NCBI GenBank assembly: GCA_028023455.1 | Contig: JAQFVV010012397.1 | Coordinates: 3,465,501-3,529,500 of the forward strand | Reading direction: 5' to 3' | Length of the DNA: 64,000 nucleotides | Source: Epiperipatus broadwayi | Taxonomy: Eukaryota > Onychophora > Udeonychophora > Euonychophora > Peripatidae | Part shown: piece by piece, positions 48,599 through 58,960 of the stretch | How positions within the stretch are numbered: the first letter of the stretch is position 1 | How the letters are laid out: each line of letters opens with the position of its first letter | The notes under the pieces: model-generated | The model's input: only the letters and a program-made list of their open reading frames with translations | Database searches by the model: none | Told to the model about the DNA's origin: nothing | Made by a program: the position numbers and the translations under genes

Positions 48599-50262
48599 GT
48601 ACCTATATTGATATAGGCACATATAATTTTATCTAAAATTATATTATTAAAACAATCTTTCGTTAAAGAGAAACATAAAATTAAATGTTGAAGAGTTTAT
48701 TCAGTTTGTTTTTGAAAAAGATAAAAATCAAATAGTTTTCTAGCGTTAGTTTTGAAATCAAAAGGGGGGAGGGGGAGTCTTGGTTTGAGAAATGAAACTA
48801 AGGGTTATAAAAGGAAGTAAAGAATTTTTATTAGTATTTGTAAAAATATAATTTAAAAAGTTAAAACGTACAAATCTCTTTTCATTCAAGTTTAATTAAA
48901 GAAAAAATAATGTTAAAACTAAATAGTAAATTGTATTAAAAATATATGTGCGTATATATGTGTGATTTGTAAATAAATAAAATGTATGTGAAAGTTAAAG
49001 AACACGGCAATGGCTATTAGATATTAATTAATATAAAACAATACGTTTTTGCATGGCTATTACTAATTAAGCAATCTTTCAAAACACGTTTATCAAATGA
49101 TTATCAATTCGACAACAGATCTTTGCCGGGAATATTTTGACAACACGTTGCAGATGTAAATAGACTCTTTTTATCGGACAGTAGCCATTCCACAAATTAA
49201 TTGAGTGAGTGCAGTTCAGAAATTAATTGTGCAGTTAACAAACAAAATGCAGTGTTGAGAAGATCTTGGGAACGCACGTTTATCTCCAGCCCAGATGTCC
49301 GATGAAAACAGCAAGATCTTCCCGTGAAATAATGTCAATGTAACAACTTAGAAAATCTCCGTCAGTATCTATTTGTCTCCGATGGTAATAATCGTGAAAA
49401 TCAGGAAACTCAGCATGGAAACATCCCAGCTGGCAGGAAGCATTCATACTGGAACCATTCATACTGGAAGAAACAACAAACAAAAAGAAAACAAATCTAC
49501 GTTCAAAATCCTAGGTAAAACATTTGCTTATTGTCGTTATACTATAATAGCCATTGCATTGCATTAATTCGTATGAATTTCAAGAGTCTAATCATATGAA
49601 CTCTATATCATGCATAAATGAACTATTGATGTGTGTGATTAAATTTCAAATGCTATGTAGTTCTTTATTATCATAATTATGTGGGTGCATGAGTTAATAT
49701 GTGCGTGATCATTATATCAATGTTTATTAGTTAAATTAGAGTGTTCTGTTATTAAATCTATAGGAATATTTAAACTATTTAGAAATGTTAATTTAAAATA
49801 TGCGTGTGTTTTATTAGAATGTTTAAATTTAGTAAATAAATGTTAGTTAATAAATTATCTTTAAAATTAAACTTTATTTGTCGGTCAATTCTTTTTATCA
49901 ATTCTTTTTAACAAATTCTTTTATTAATTCTTTTAATCACTAATTAAGTATAATCTATTAGTGATTACAAACAACTGAGCTAGTCGTGGATTTAGGCATT
50001 GAGTTAGTGGCCACTATTCAAAGTGCGTTGTCTATTCTTTTAGTATTCTTTTAGAATAAGCAGCTGGCGCCCATGTTTATACACAAACAAAAAAAGTGTT
50101 TTGAATTTGGTGTTGAACTCAACAGCCGAGAAGAAGTTATGTCCTGGAAATGTAACACTAGTTATATATTTTATAGCTATCGTTTGGGCATACATACTCT
50201 CCGAGTATGTTCTTCTCTGCCTAAGAGGCCGGTGTTTCGAATCCACACATCGAAATGGTTCA
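48599..50262 (+). repeat. 3' long terminal repeat (about 1.66 kb)
   Basis: Matches 44710-46387 from TGTACCTATATTG to ATGGTTCA. The right edge meets an (AT)n run. Confidence 0.9.
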
Positions 50263-50315
50263 ATATATATATATCACTTGATGATTATTTATTATAAACC
50301 ATTATGTTGTCTTTC

Positions 50316-50689
50316 TTATATTCTTTCTCACTGAATTGAATATGTAAACATAATCAATTTAATAGACAACTATATATTTTAATCATATATTTATTTTCAT
50401 CTAATCGACTTTCAATATGTCACATAATTTACATATCATCTTAGCACTCCCTTTATGGATCATCTTCAACCCTTAAATAAAAATTGGAAAGTATAAAACA
50501 TTTTTTAGGGTTGAGGATGGTCAAGAGAGGGAGAGCTAAGATGATACATAAATCGTGTGACATTAATTTACCGTAACATCTTGATAAGGTTCAATTTTGA
50601 ATGAAAATGATTAAATGACAATAAATATATGATTAAAATATATAATTGTCTATGAAGTAGATTATATTTACATATTCAATTCAGTGAGA

Positions 50690-50697
<8 letters not shown>
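50316..50697. mobile_element. Foldback (inverted-repeat) element next to the LTR element
   Basis: Arms of about 160-190 bp: 50316-50475 and 50506-50697, with a 30-bp loop. Landmarks: tctcactgaattgaatatgt at the left end reappears inverted as acatattcaattcagtgaga at the right end, and atatattttaatcatatattt, tatcatcttagc and caaccctta are also inverted. Both ends lie in TA-dinucleotide runs, which hides any target duplication. The right arm has about 30 bp not present in the left. No coding. Confidence 0.8.

Positions 50698-50728
<31 letters not shown>
50698..50728. repeat. (AT)n microsatellite
   Basis: Uninterrupted AT run at the right end of the foldback element. Confidence 0.95.
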
Positions 50729-50733
<5 letters not shown>

Positions 50734-51545
50734 AGGACTCATGTTCAAAATTTTAGGACATTTAAAGTTTTTAAATCAAGATAATTTAGTATAATCAAAA
50801 TACGTGTTTTCCAAACTTTCCTGATTGTATTAAGTTAAATATGTAAATACTACTCATGATAGGTTGCAAGTACTGATTGCAATAGTCCCTAATATCTATC
50901 TTATTGCTCTTAAACAAACTACTACACAGTAAGTAAGTAAATCATGGGAATAATATTTGGCTTCCAGTAGTTTATACCATATTACAATAATGGATTTTAG
51001 ATCAATCTGCTGATTCGGTTTATTGTAAAAATTGTATTTTTCTCTAAAAATAACTTAATATTTTTTTACTGACCAGTATTAAATGTAGTTAACTAAATTA
51101 GTAATGGATCAGCTTTCAGCTTTTTATAGTTTTTGATAAATGTTCCCTTATAAATTTTTAAGTCTATCCCAGATTTAAATGCCAGGTCAATAGCATAATA
51201 ATTCAATATAGTAATTATTACATTGTGTCTCTCTTAAGAATCTTTACAATAGTTCAAAAATATTAAGAATTTATTTTTAATTTAGTAATTATACCTTAGA
51301 TTAATTAATTGTATAAGTTTTTGAAAACAGACTTGAGTTTTAAAAATGAGAATGTTAGTAATTACCATGTAGTAGAGTAGTTTGATTGTAAAAGTTATTA
51401 AACTATTATTAGATATAAAGGGAATAAAATGCAATCAGATCAATTACAAAACTTTTAAGCCATATAAGAACTATCTAGCGACTGCTAAGAACTCCCCAAC
51501 TAAGCATATCTAAGACTATGATTCAAATGAAGACTAATGGACAAT
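50729..51545. other. AT-rich DNA, nothing recognised
   Basis: No ORF or repeat boundary supported. Confidence 0.35.
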
Positions 51546-51559
51546 GAATAGCATTATTA

Positions 51560-51855
51560 AAACAGGCAAAACTCACTATATGTATTGCCACACCCAGCAA
51601 GCTAGAGTAATCAATGGATGCCAGAAGGCTATGTTCGTAAAATCCCCATCTAGTGCCTACTCATCCAATATCCCCAGACTAGTTTCTGGCTTGTGGCCTT
51701 CGTCAGTGAGGAGCCTTGGATCTGAGAGCACTACATCTAGATCCATTGATTTCTCTAGCTTGCTGTGTGTGGCAATACATATAGTAAGTTTTGCTTGTTA
51801 TAACAACAGTTATAAGCAAGCATAAGAAATGGTGATCATGTGATGTTTATTGGCT
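51560..51855 (+). mobile_element. Family A inverted-arm retroelement, copy 4 (best preserved)
   Basis: Flanked by a perfect 14-bp duplication GAATAGCATTATTA (51546-51559 and 51856-51869). Starts aaacaggcaaaactcac, ends gtgatgtttattggct. The arms ctcactatat..attgccacac.cagcaagct are inverted at 51755-51797. The centre holds the hammerhead on the minus strand. 296 bp. The 93-codon ORF at 51544-51825 merely runs through it. Confidence 0.92.
51663..51721 (-). ncRNA. Hammerhead ribozyme motif (type I), family A, most complete
   Basis: On the minus strand: distal helix I AUCCAA with UUGGAU (6 bp), an internal loop, then proximal UCCUCA with UGGGGA (6 bp, one G-U). CUGACGA follows (position 7 is variable in the hammerhead consensus). 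Helix II is GGC-CACAA-GCC with an A-A closing mismatch. GAA comes next, then ACUAGU, palindromic and supplying A15.1 and U16.1, with C17 as the cleavage base before UGGGGA. All invariant core nucleotides are present, in type I topology with an open helix I. Confidence 0.8.
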
Positions 51856-51869
51856 GAATAGCATTATTA

Positions 51870-53730
51870 TTAATAAATGGGATATTAATATATCTAGTAA
51901 ATATAAAAATATTTTTAACAACAAATCTGCAATATTGATAGATTCAAGGAAAATGGAGTGAATTTATTTCTTATTGAGGGAAATTAAAAGTAAATAAAAT
52001 TATAAATGAAATAAAATAGTAAAAATAAAATGGAATTATGTGAAAAAAATAATCAACATATTAAACTACAAAGGTTTTGCAATATGCAAAGTCTATAGAT
52101 AGAGTATTTATTTCTATGTGTATTTAAAGAATATGTTATAGGTGCATACTTACTAGAGATGAAAAAAAAGACACAGAAGTTAGGAAAAAAACTTATAAAA
52201 ATGAGTATGAATAAAAAAGGGGTTTAGGTTAAATACAAAAATATATTAAATATGAATATAATATTAGAAAAACTTCATTTTTCTTTGTTGCAAAGTTGGG
52301 GAATTTAAAATAAAAATCATTAAATGTGTTGTTTTAAAATTTCCATGAAATTTGATTACGAGAAAATAATTGAATCAGAATTCATGGAATTGAGCTTTAA
52401 AATCTGCCTAAAAAAAGTCAAAAATTAAATAAGAATTTTATTATGGATGTTATTTGTGTGGAGGTAGGAGAGTGTGTATTGTACATTTAGTTTTAATATA
52501 GAATGTTGAAAAAGAATAAGAATAAATCGAATGGAGAGTCAATATAAAGGTGAAGAAAATAAAAGATCATGTATAAATATAATTTAAATATTTGTAAAAA
52601 GAATAGGAATATGAGAATAAGATACTGGAACAAAGGGAAACAGCATTTATAATACTGGAATAGAAAAATAAAACAGTGATAGAAGAATGAATTGATAAAA
52701 AGGAATAAAATATAAAAGGATTTACTAAAGTGTATAATGGTGTTAGAAAAAGAGAATATTCAACTTGACTAATATTGTTACTAAGCATGTGGAACCTGTA
52801 CAGAGACTTGCTAAAGAATCACCATTCACATTGAATCAACACTGAATAATAATATATTAATTCTATCATGTTTTTTAATTTTTAATTTTCAAATATTCTA
52901 AGTTTTTAAACTCCAATATATTTGTTTGTTTACTCTGAAGGTTTTTAATAGCGAGAAATGAGTGTGGGATTCTATTCAACATGACTAAGTAGTATCAATT
53001 AATTATTCACATTTATATGAATGTCATGCAAGGAAATCATGTACAATGGATTAAAACATGAATAAGAACTTTGTGTAAATGCATAACCTTCGTTAATAAG
53101 AATGATTTTTTTATAATAATAATAAAAAAACAATATTTCACAACTAAACTAACACTTCACTCACAGAGAGAAATGTTATATAATTGTTAAAAGATTTTCT
53201 TCTGAAATAATTATCTAAACTAAAGTATATCTTTACTGCATTCTGAAGGCATCATTTTATTTTTCTGTTTTGTATATTAGTTTCAATTTTTATTGAAAGT
53301 TTTTAAAAAAAGGAGTTTGGATATTGTGCAAAATGTTGTATATTCATTCTTTTATTCTATAAAGTTTCATAAATAAATCTTATGGAATATTTAAAATATA
53401 TAAACTTTTTCATGACCAGTATAATCTGAATACCTTAATATAATTCATAAGACAGATTCCCAAGAAAATATTTTAATAAACTTATAAACAACACCTATTC
53501 TCTCACATTAATGCTAATTCATTGGTCACTTTTTATCTGACCCATGACATAATATTAATGCAAATTTATAAAAATGATTTTTAAAAAATGTTGTGTATTC
53601 AATAACGAAGTGAATGCCAACAAAATAACAAAAATCATAGAGTATAAGTTTAAAAATCATCAAAATAAAGATGACAATATATTTATTTACATTAGCATAC
53701 ATAACACATATACATTTTGATGAATGTACC
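51870..53730. other. AT-rich DNA, nothing recognised
   Basis: The minus ORF at 52567-52788 is Ser/Phe/Tyr-rich low complexity. No repeats or RNA genes supported. Confidence 0.35.
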
Positions 53731-53822
53731 CACTTTGCTCACTATTCTTGGTTTGCGGGCGCTTGTAAACTGTGCCAGCGTATACTTTGGCAGGCTTGAT
53801 CGCAACTTCTATAATTACAATA
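53731..53822 (-). other. GC-richer island, possible exon or retroelement scrap
   Basis: About 90 bp of near-50 percent GC stand out from the surroundings. On the minus strand a tract ending attatag could be an acceptor. Two of the three frames stay open across the island (for example KPAKVYAGTVYKRPQ, or SLPKYTLAQFTSARKPR), and CAAA|GTGGGT could be a donor. No family resemblance is recognised. Confidence 0.25.
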
Positions 53823-54815
53823 ACTACCAACAAATGACCAATTGAAAATTATCCATGCTCATATCCCTTTCTAAAGTTCTGCATTTACTAACGTGATCAA
53901 ACAAGTCTTTGAATTGAAAGATTATTTCCCACAAACACTAATATTCCTCACAGTTAAAAACTAACTCCAGTCTTAACTATTCTTAGACCTGAGTAAATAA
54001 CTAAAAATTGTTTATACCCATGACTCTGCACACTTCAAATATTGCTTTTACTATTTGTTTTTTTTTTCACATTGTTTTTTTTTCTATTTAAATAAATGGT
54101 TATGTTTGGGAGCACATATTTTGCATCATTTAATTTAATAACCATTTAAAAAAAAAAACAAAAACGTTTTATCATTATTAATTTTTATGACCTTAAAAAA
54201 TAATATTGAAATATTTATTTAGTTACATTTTAATATTCTAACTTCAGCTTATTTTCGATTCTTGAAAATTAATCGATTTTTTTTCTCCACTTTATAACTT
54301 ACTCCATAATGCATTCATCATCATTTCTATTTCATATGAACCAATATTTTTACTTGATCATTAGCTATATCACTGTTATTAAAAATAATGTATCCAAGCA
54401 TATTTGAAATAGATTTACCCTCACACTATTAAAACAATGTTAGCTGAGGCAATATTATTAAATATGGATATTCTAGATCTAAATACTGAAAAAGATGATC
54501 CTAATTTTAAGGCCAAATTAAATGCGTAATTAAATAATCAAAATACTCATAACATCAAACAAATTTTATATAAGTCCTATAAGTAATAAAAGTATAATCT
54601 CTAGTAAATGTGATAAATGTAATTAAGGAAGGAGAAAATAAGAGAATGGTCACTTGAGTAGATAATCATATAAATGTAATGACTTCTCTATGACCAAATT
54701 TGTAAACTCGTTTATATATGATGTTTAATATAATGTTTAAAATATATCTTAACCATTTGATATCCTTAAATTCCACTTGTAAAATATTTAATATTATAGC
54801 AATAAATAATGACCA
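53823..54815. other. AT-rich DNA, nothing recognised
   Basis: Homopolymer runs near 54057 and 54148; no gene. Confidence 0.35.
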
Positions 54816-54828
54816 TTATGTGACCTCT

Positions 54829-55620
54829 ATTATTAAAACAGGCAAAACTCCATACAGTAGTGCAACTCAGTGCCAACTAGAGTAATCAATGGATGCCAGA
54901 AGGCTTGTGCATAAAATCCCTATCTAGTGCCTACTCATCCAATATCCCTAGACTAGTTTCTGGCTTGTGACCTTCATCATTGATATTTGAATCATAAAAA
55001 CTCAAAAAGCATTTTTGTAGTTAGTAGGCACTAGATAGGGATTTTATGTACAAGCCTTCTGGCATTCATTGATTACTCTGATTGGCACTGAATGGCACTA
55101 CTGTATGGAGTTTTGCCTGTTTTAATAACAGTAAGATGCTAGCATAAGAAATAGTGATCATGTGATATTTAGTGGTTTAACACCAATAATGCGTAATAGG
55201 ATAGTGGTGGCTATGGTTGTTAAAGAGCCAAAGACACCAAAATATATGGGTACTGAACTGGATTCAGACCTATATGACTATATAAGCTATTGAGCTTAGA
55301 TTGAAAATATTATTGTGTTTTCAATTTTATTCTCATAGTTTTGTAGTTAAGTAGAGTTAAAAGGTGGCTGCTGGAGAGTTGCATTAGATCCTAAGATCTA
55401 AGTACAGGGCTCTCAGATCCAAAGCTCCTCACTGAAGAAGACCACAAGCCAGAAACTAGTCTGGGGATATTGGATGAGTAGGCACTAGAGAGGGATTTTA
55501 TGCACAAGCCTCCTGTCATTCATTGATTACTCTGGTTGGTACTGAGTGGCACTACTGTATGGAGTTTTGCTTGTTTTAATACAATAATGTGCTAGCATAA
55601 GAAATAGGGTTCATGTGATG
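54829..55620 (+). mobile_element. Family A compound element (two units in one insertion)
   Basis: 13-bp duplications differing by one base, TTATGTGACCTCT (54816-54828) and TTATGTGACTTCT (55621-55633), bracket the whole 792-bp block. It is therefore one insertion containing a foldback unit (54829-55180), a family tail ending ttagtggttta, a longer internal form (about 55240-55420) and a second right arm (55440-55620). The first unit's ribozyme (minus, about 54935-54992) is damaged at C3 of the core. The second (55417-55475) is good. At 54981-55021, gatatttgaatcataaaaa..ttttgtagt also occurs in the host DNA at 55782-55820. Confidence 0.8.
55417..55475 (+). ncRNA. Hammerhead ribozyme motif (type I), family A, compound copy
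   Basis: AUCCAA (55417-55422) pairs with UUGGAU (55470-55475). UCCUCA pairs with UGGGGA. CUGAAGA is at 55432-55438 (A at variable position 7). GAA is followed by the ACUAGU palindrome and C17. Helix II is GAC-CACAA-GCC, with one mismatched pair. The core is otherwise complete. Confidence 0.7.
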
Positions 55621-55633
55621 TTATGTGACTTCT

Positions 55634-56380
55634 GCTCACGTGCCAACAAATAGAAATATATAAATGATGATTCTAAATCTTTCTCAGGTGACAATATACC
55701 TTGATTCAATTAGTTAACAAGCAATATAGAACATCTACATAGATATGATACAATTTTGATGCAAAACAAAATTTTATTTGGATATTTGAATCATAAAAAT
55801 TCAAAAAGCACTTTTGTAGTATAAGCAAACATTTAAAACAAAGACAAGCTTAAATCACTTTTCAAACAAAAATTCAGTTAGTTATATTATTTAAAAAACA
55901 ATCAATAATTTGCCTATAAAGTAAAGCGTACTCGGCGTAATATTACTATTACTATAGAATTTTTCTTCTTTGTATAATTTATATTGTTTGAAAAAATACA
56001 AAAATATGTGATAAAAATAATTCCATAGCTTTAATTCCTAGAACAAGACTTGCAAAGCAATGTTATTCATAATATGGAAAAATTATTCTTTCTTTGACGT
56101 GAATAAATAAAATAAATAAAGGGATGATAATTTGAACACACATGTGAATTATTAGTTTAATGAAATATTAATTTAGTTTATATTAAAATCTTATGTACAC
56201 ATTTATACCTAGCATCTAATTTTTATATACAAAATTTTCCTCTTTTAAAAGAAAAATATAAAACAAAAATATCACTAATGATATTTCCCTTATTCAGTTC
56301 ATAATTATTTTTGAAATAATGCAAACATAATCACAATTACAAATTAAATTATGTAATTACTTCATAAGACAATATATAAG
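55634..56380. other. AT-rich DNA with a small local repeat
   Basis: The 55782-55840 segment (atttgaatcataaaaattc, cacttttgta) resembles 56798-56850 and 54981-55021. Otherwise nothing supported. Confidence 0.4.
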
Positions 56381-56393
56381 AACATTAAACTTT

Positions 56394-56524
56394 GCACAGA
56401 GGCAAAACTTCCCATACAACAGTGCCACTCAGTGAGTAATCAATGGATGCAAGAAGGCTTGTGCATAAAATCCTATCTAGAGCCTTCTCATTCAATATTG
56501 TGATCATGTGATGTTTGATGGTTT
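56394..56524 (+). mobile_element. Family A element, copy 7 (deletion derivative)
   Basis: Perfect 13-bp duplication AACATTAAACTTT at 56381-56393 and 56525-56537. The 131-bp body joins the 5' arm (ggcaaaacttcccatacaacagtgccac) directly to the 3' tail (gtgatcatgtgatgtttgatggttt). The ribozyme and right arm are missing, so this is a derivative with an internal deletion. Confidence 0.88.
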
Positions 56525-56537
56525 AACATTAAACTTT

Positions 56538-58700
56538 TTTTCACATTAATATGTAACACTACAGTTTTTGAGAACTGTCTTTGATTAATAAATGTCTTTT
56601 TAAAATTCCACGAATCTAGAACATTTTTAATGTGGACAGATACTAGTGAAATATTTATTACAATAAGTTTTTTGTCACACCTTTATTCCTCTACTTAACA
56701 CTGAATGTTATTTGGAAAGCTTTTTATATATTCACTTTTTTGATTCCTAATATTTGTATATGATAAAAATTTGAGCATAAAACTAAATGCTGTTTTGATG
56801 TTTGAATTATGAAAATTTACAAAACACTTTTATAACACAGGCACACATTAATATAAGAGACTAATTATAAATCCCTTTTCAAAAAAATTATTTTAATAAA
56901 TGATTAAATTGTTTTTTAAAAAAAGGAAATAGTTTTATAGCTATAATTTCTATGAATAAGCTTATATAATAAGTTTTGGCAATTTTATTTTATTTAGGGG
57001 CACTAGTATCTTTTTTTTTTTTTAAAAAAAAAAGTAAAACAAGCAGAGAATTGGTTGATATTCATATTTTTCTTAAAACACTGCAACAGTTTTTTTAAAT
57101 TCATATGCTGTATATTTAGTTTTTCTTTTAGAAAATATGTTTTTAAAGTGATATTTGTTCCAATGTATATAACAATGATAATAATGCATTTCTTCTTTTC
57201 AAAGACAATAAAAAAATTCTTAAACTATTATTTTAATTAGTACCGCACATTAATTATTACTAGTATTATTAGTGGAGTGGTATATTAAGTTTAAAAAAGG
57301 TTATTAAAATAAAATATTACTTCTAAGATTAGTAACTTTTTTTAGATATCTTTATTTTTGGACTAAAAAGCAAAATGTATTTTCACTTTTAGAACAACTT
57401 TAATATATATCAACCAATCACAATTGTTCATTTTTTAGCTAAATTAGATATGAAACAATTGTAACTCAGATTTTTCTCTTGTTTTAAAAGAGAAAAAAAG
57501 TTAAATAAAAAACTTTTTTTTTTTGATTAATATTATTACTTCATTTTGTAGGTTTTTTTTTTTGTAAAAAAGAAATAATTATAAAATGATTAATTCAAAG
57601 TTGTGTGTGAATGCACATATAAAACTCCTATACAAACACACATAAAAGCTATTCATATTATTAATAATTAAATGTTAAAAATGTGAATTATTGTTTAAAA
57701 AGTAAAAAGAAATAATTATTAGTTTTGATTAATTAAATATTATTTGATTATTATAACATATTAGTATGCCTGGATTAGATATATTTTGCATGCATAACTC
57801 TGACCTTTTCTTGTTTTTTTTTTTTCCATTTAAAAAAAAAAACAGACCAAAAATCATAAATTTGTCAGGGATGTATTCTGTTGCCATATATATGTAATAA
57901 TTAACTATTGCACTGGAAAAATGTTAGGAATTAATCAAAGTTTAAATCCATCAGTATGATCTTTATCTTACAAAAAAAAAAAATCAAGTCAGATGTCACA
58001 TGACCTAATTTAATAAGCTTGTGTTTACAAATTTTATATATAGAGCTCAAAAAACTAACTCTTAACAAGCTTTGTAGAATACCCCCAAATCAGACCGATT
58101 TCTGCTACTGGCATCCTCAGTTAGTATACAATGCAGTTCAAAATGTGGATTGTAGTGATGGATATAAGATCTGATTAAATATAAACATATATGTATTAAA
58201 GAACATTTTAAATATTTTTAAAATACTCTATAAAATTTTGAAACATTAAAAAAAACTATATTACTTTATAAGCCAATGATATAATTATATTTAATAACAA
58301 CTTTCTTTTTTACTTTACACAATGTAAACATATTATTTTTTTCAATAATTTTATTTCCTTACAGTTTCAACTGTCTAGCACTCTTCTTTAGAGCCACAAA
58401 ATATTTAGATACATTTGACTACATAGAAATAAAATATTTTATTATAATTATATCTAAACATACATAATTCATATTTTAATTATAATTGTATACATATTTA
58501 TATAGCCTGCAATTATTAATCTTAAAATTATATTATATTATTTAATTTAATATTTATTATATATTAATAATAATTACGTATTAAGGTCCTATATGTGAGA
58601 GGTCAGAGTGATTTAAGGTCAACATGAGTATGACAATAATATTGAACCACCAAGGGCTTTGAATGTTTTATCATCAGATTTTCAATGATATGAATGACTG
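56538..58700. other. AT-rich DNA, nothing recognised
   Basis: Long T and A runs (57010, 57515, 57550, 57817). The 61-codon ORF at 57055-57240 is Phe/Ile low complexity. No repeat edges found. Confidence 0.35.
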
Positions 58701-58703
58701 AAA

Positions 58704-58960
58704 TGTTGGAGTGCGGAGAAGATTGATGCCTGTTCATTAAAGTTTGAAGATTTGTTCTATTAATATAAAGTGAGCACTGATTATATCTATGTGTGGGAGA
58801 TGATAATCTGAACTAACTGATGAGTGCTGGTTCAGCATAAAATATGTATATTGGAGATCACTTATTTTTATTTACATGTATGTAGTCATCCATCTCAGTT
58901 ATATAAGATTGAGTGCATAGCTGTAAATATATTGAAAGTCTGAGTTCAAGTCCCTTTTAA
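58704..58960 (+). mobile_element. Family B HHR/tRNA-like element, copy at 58.8 kb
   Basis: Colinear with 24829-25066. The 3' tail keeps GAGTTCAAGTCCC (B-box-like), about 40 bp after an A-box-like gattgagtgcatagc. The hammerhead lies at 58801-58860. Edges are defined by similarity to the other copy. Confidence 0.65.
58801..58860 (+). ncRNA. Hammerhead ribozyme motif (type I), family B, G12 changed to A
   Basis: Distal helix I UGAU/AUCA (58801-58804, 58857-58860). Proximal CUAA/UUGG (58813-58816, 58851-58854), the U-G wobble preserving pairing relative to CCAA. CUGAUGA is at 58817-58823. Helix II is perfect, GUGCUG-GUU-CAGCAU, with G10.1 paired to U11.1. AAA replaces GAA (58839-58841). AUAUGUAU (58842-58849) is near-palindromic, and A17 is at 58850. 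The missing G12 predicts loss of cleavage. Confidence 0.65.

Larger units (their letters stand above)
44710..50262 (+). mobile_element. Non-autonomous LTR retrotransposon, nearly intact
   Basis: Two long direct repeats (44710-46387 and 48599-50262) flank a 2.2-kb interior. The interior holds a TGG-starting primer-site candidate, a gag-like ORF, a tandemly duplicated segment and a purine-rich tract before the 3' LTR. No protease, reverse transcriptase or integrase sequence can be found, so movement must have depended on a partner element. The flanks are AT repeats, where a 5-bp TATAT duplication is compatible (44705-44709 and 50264-50268) but not decisive. High LTR identity means a recent insertion. 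Confidence 0.85.
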
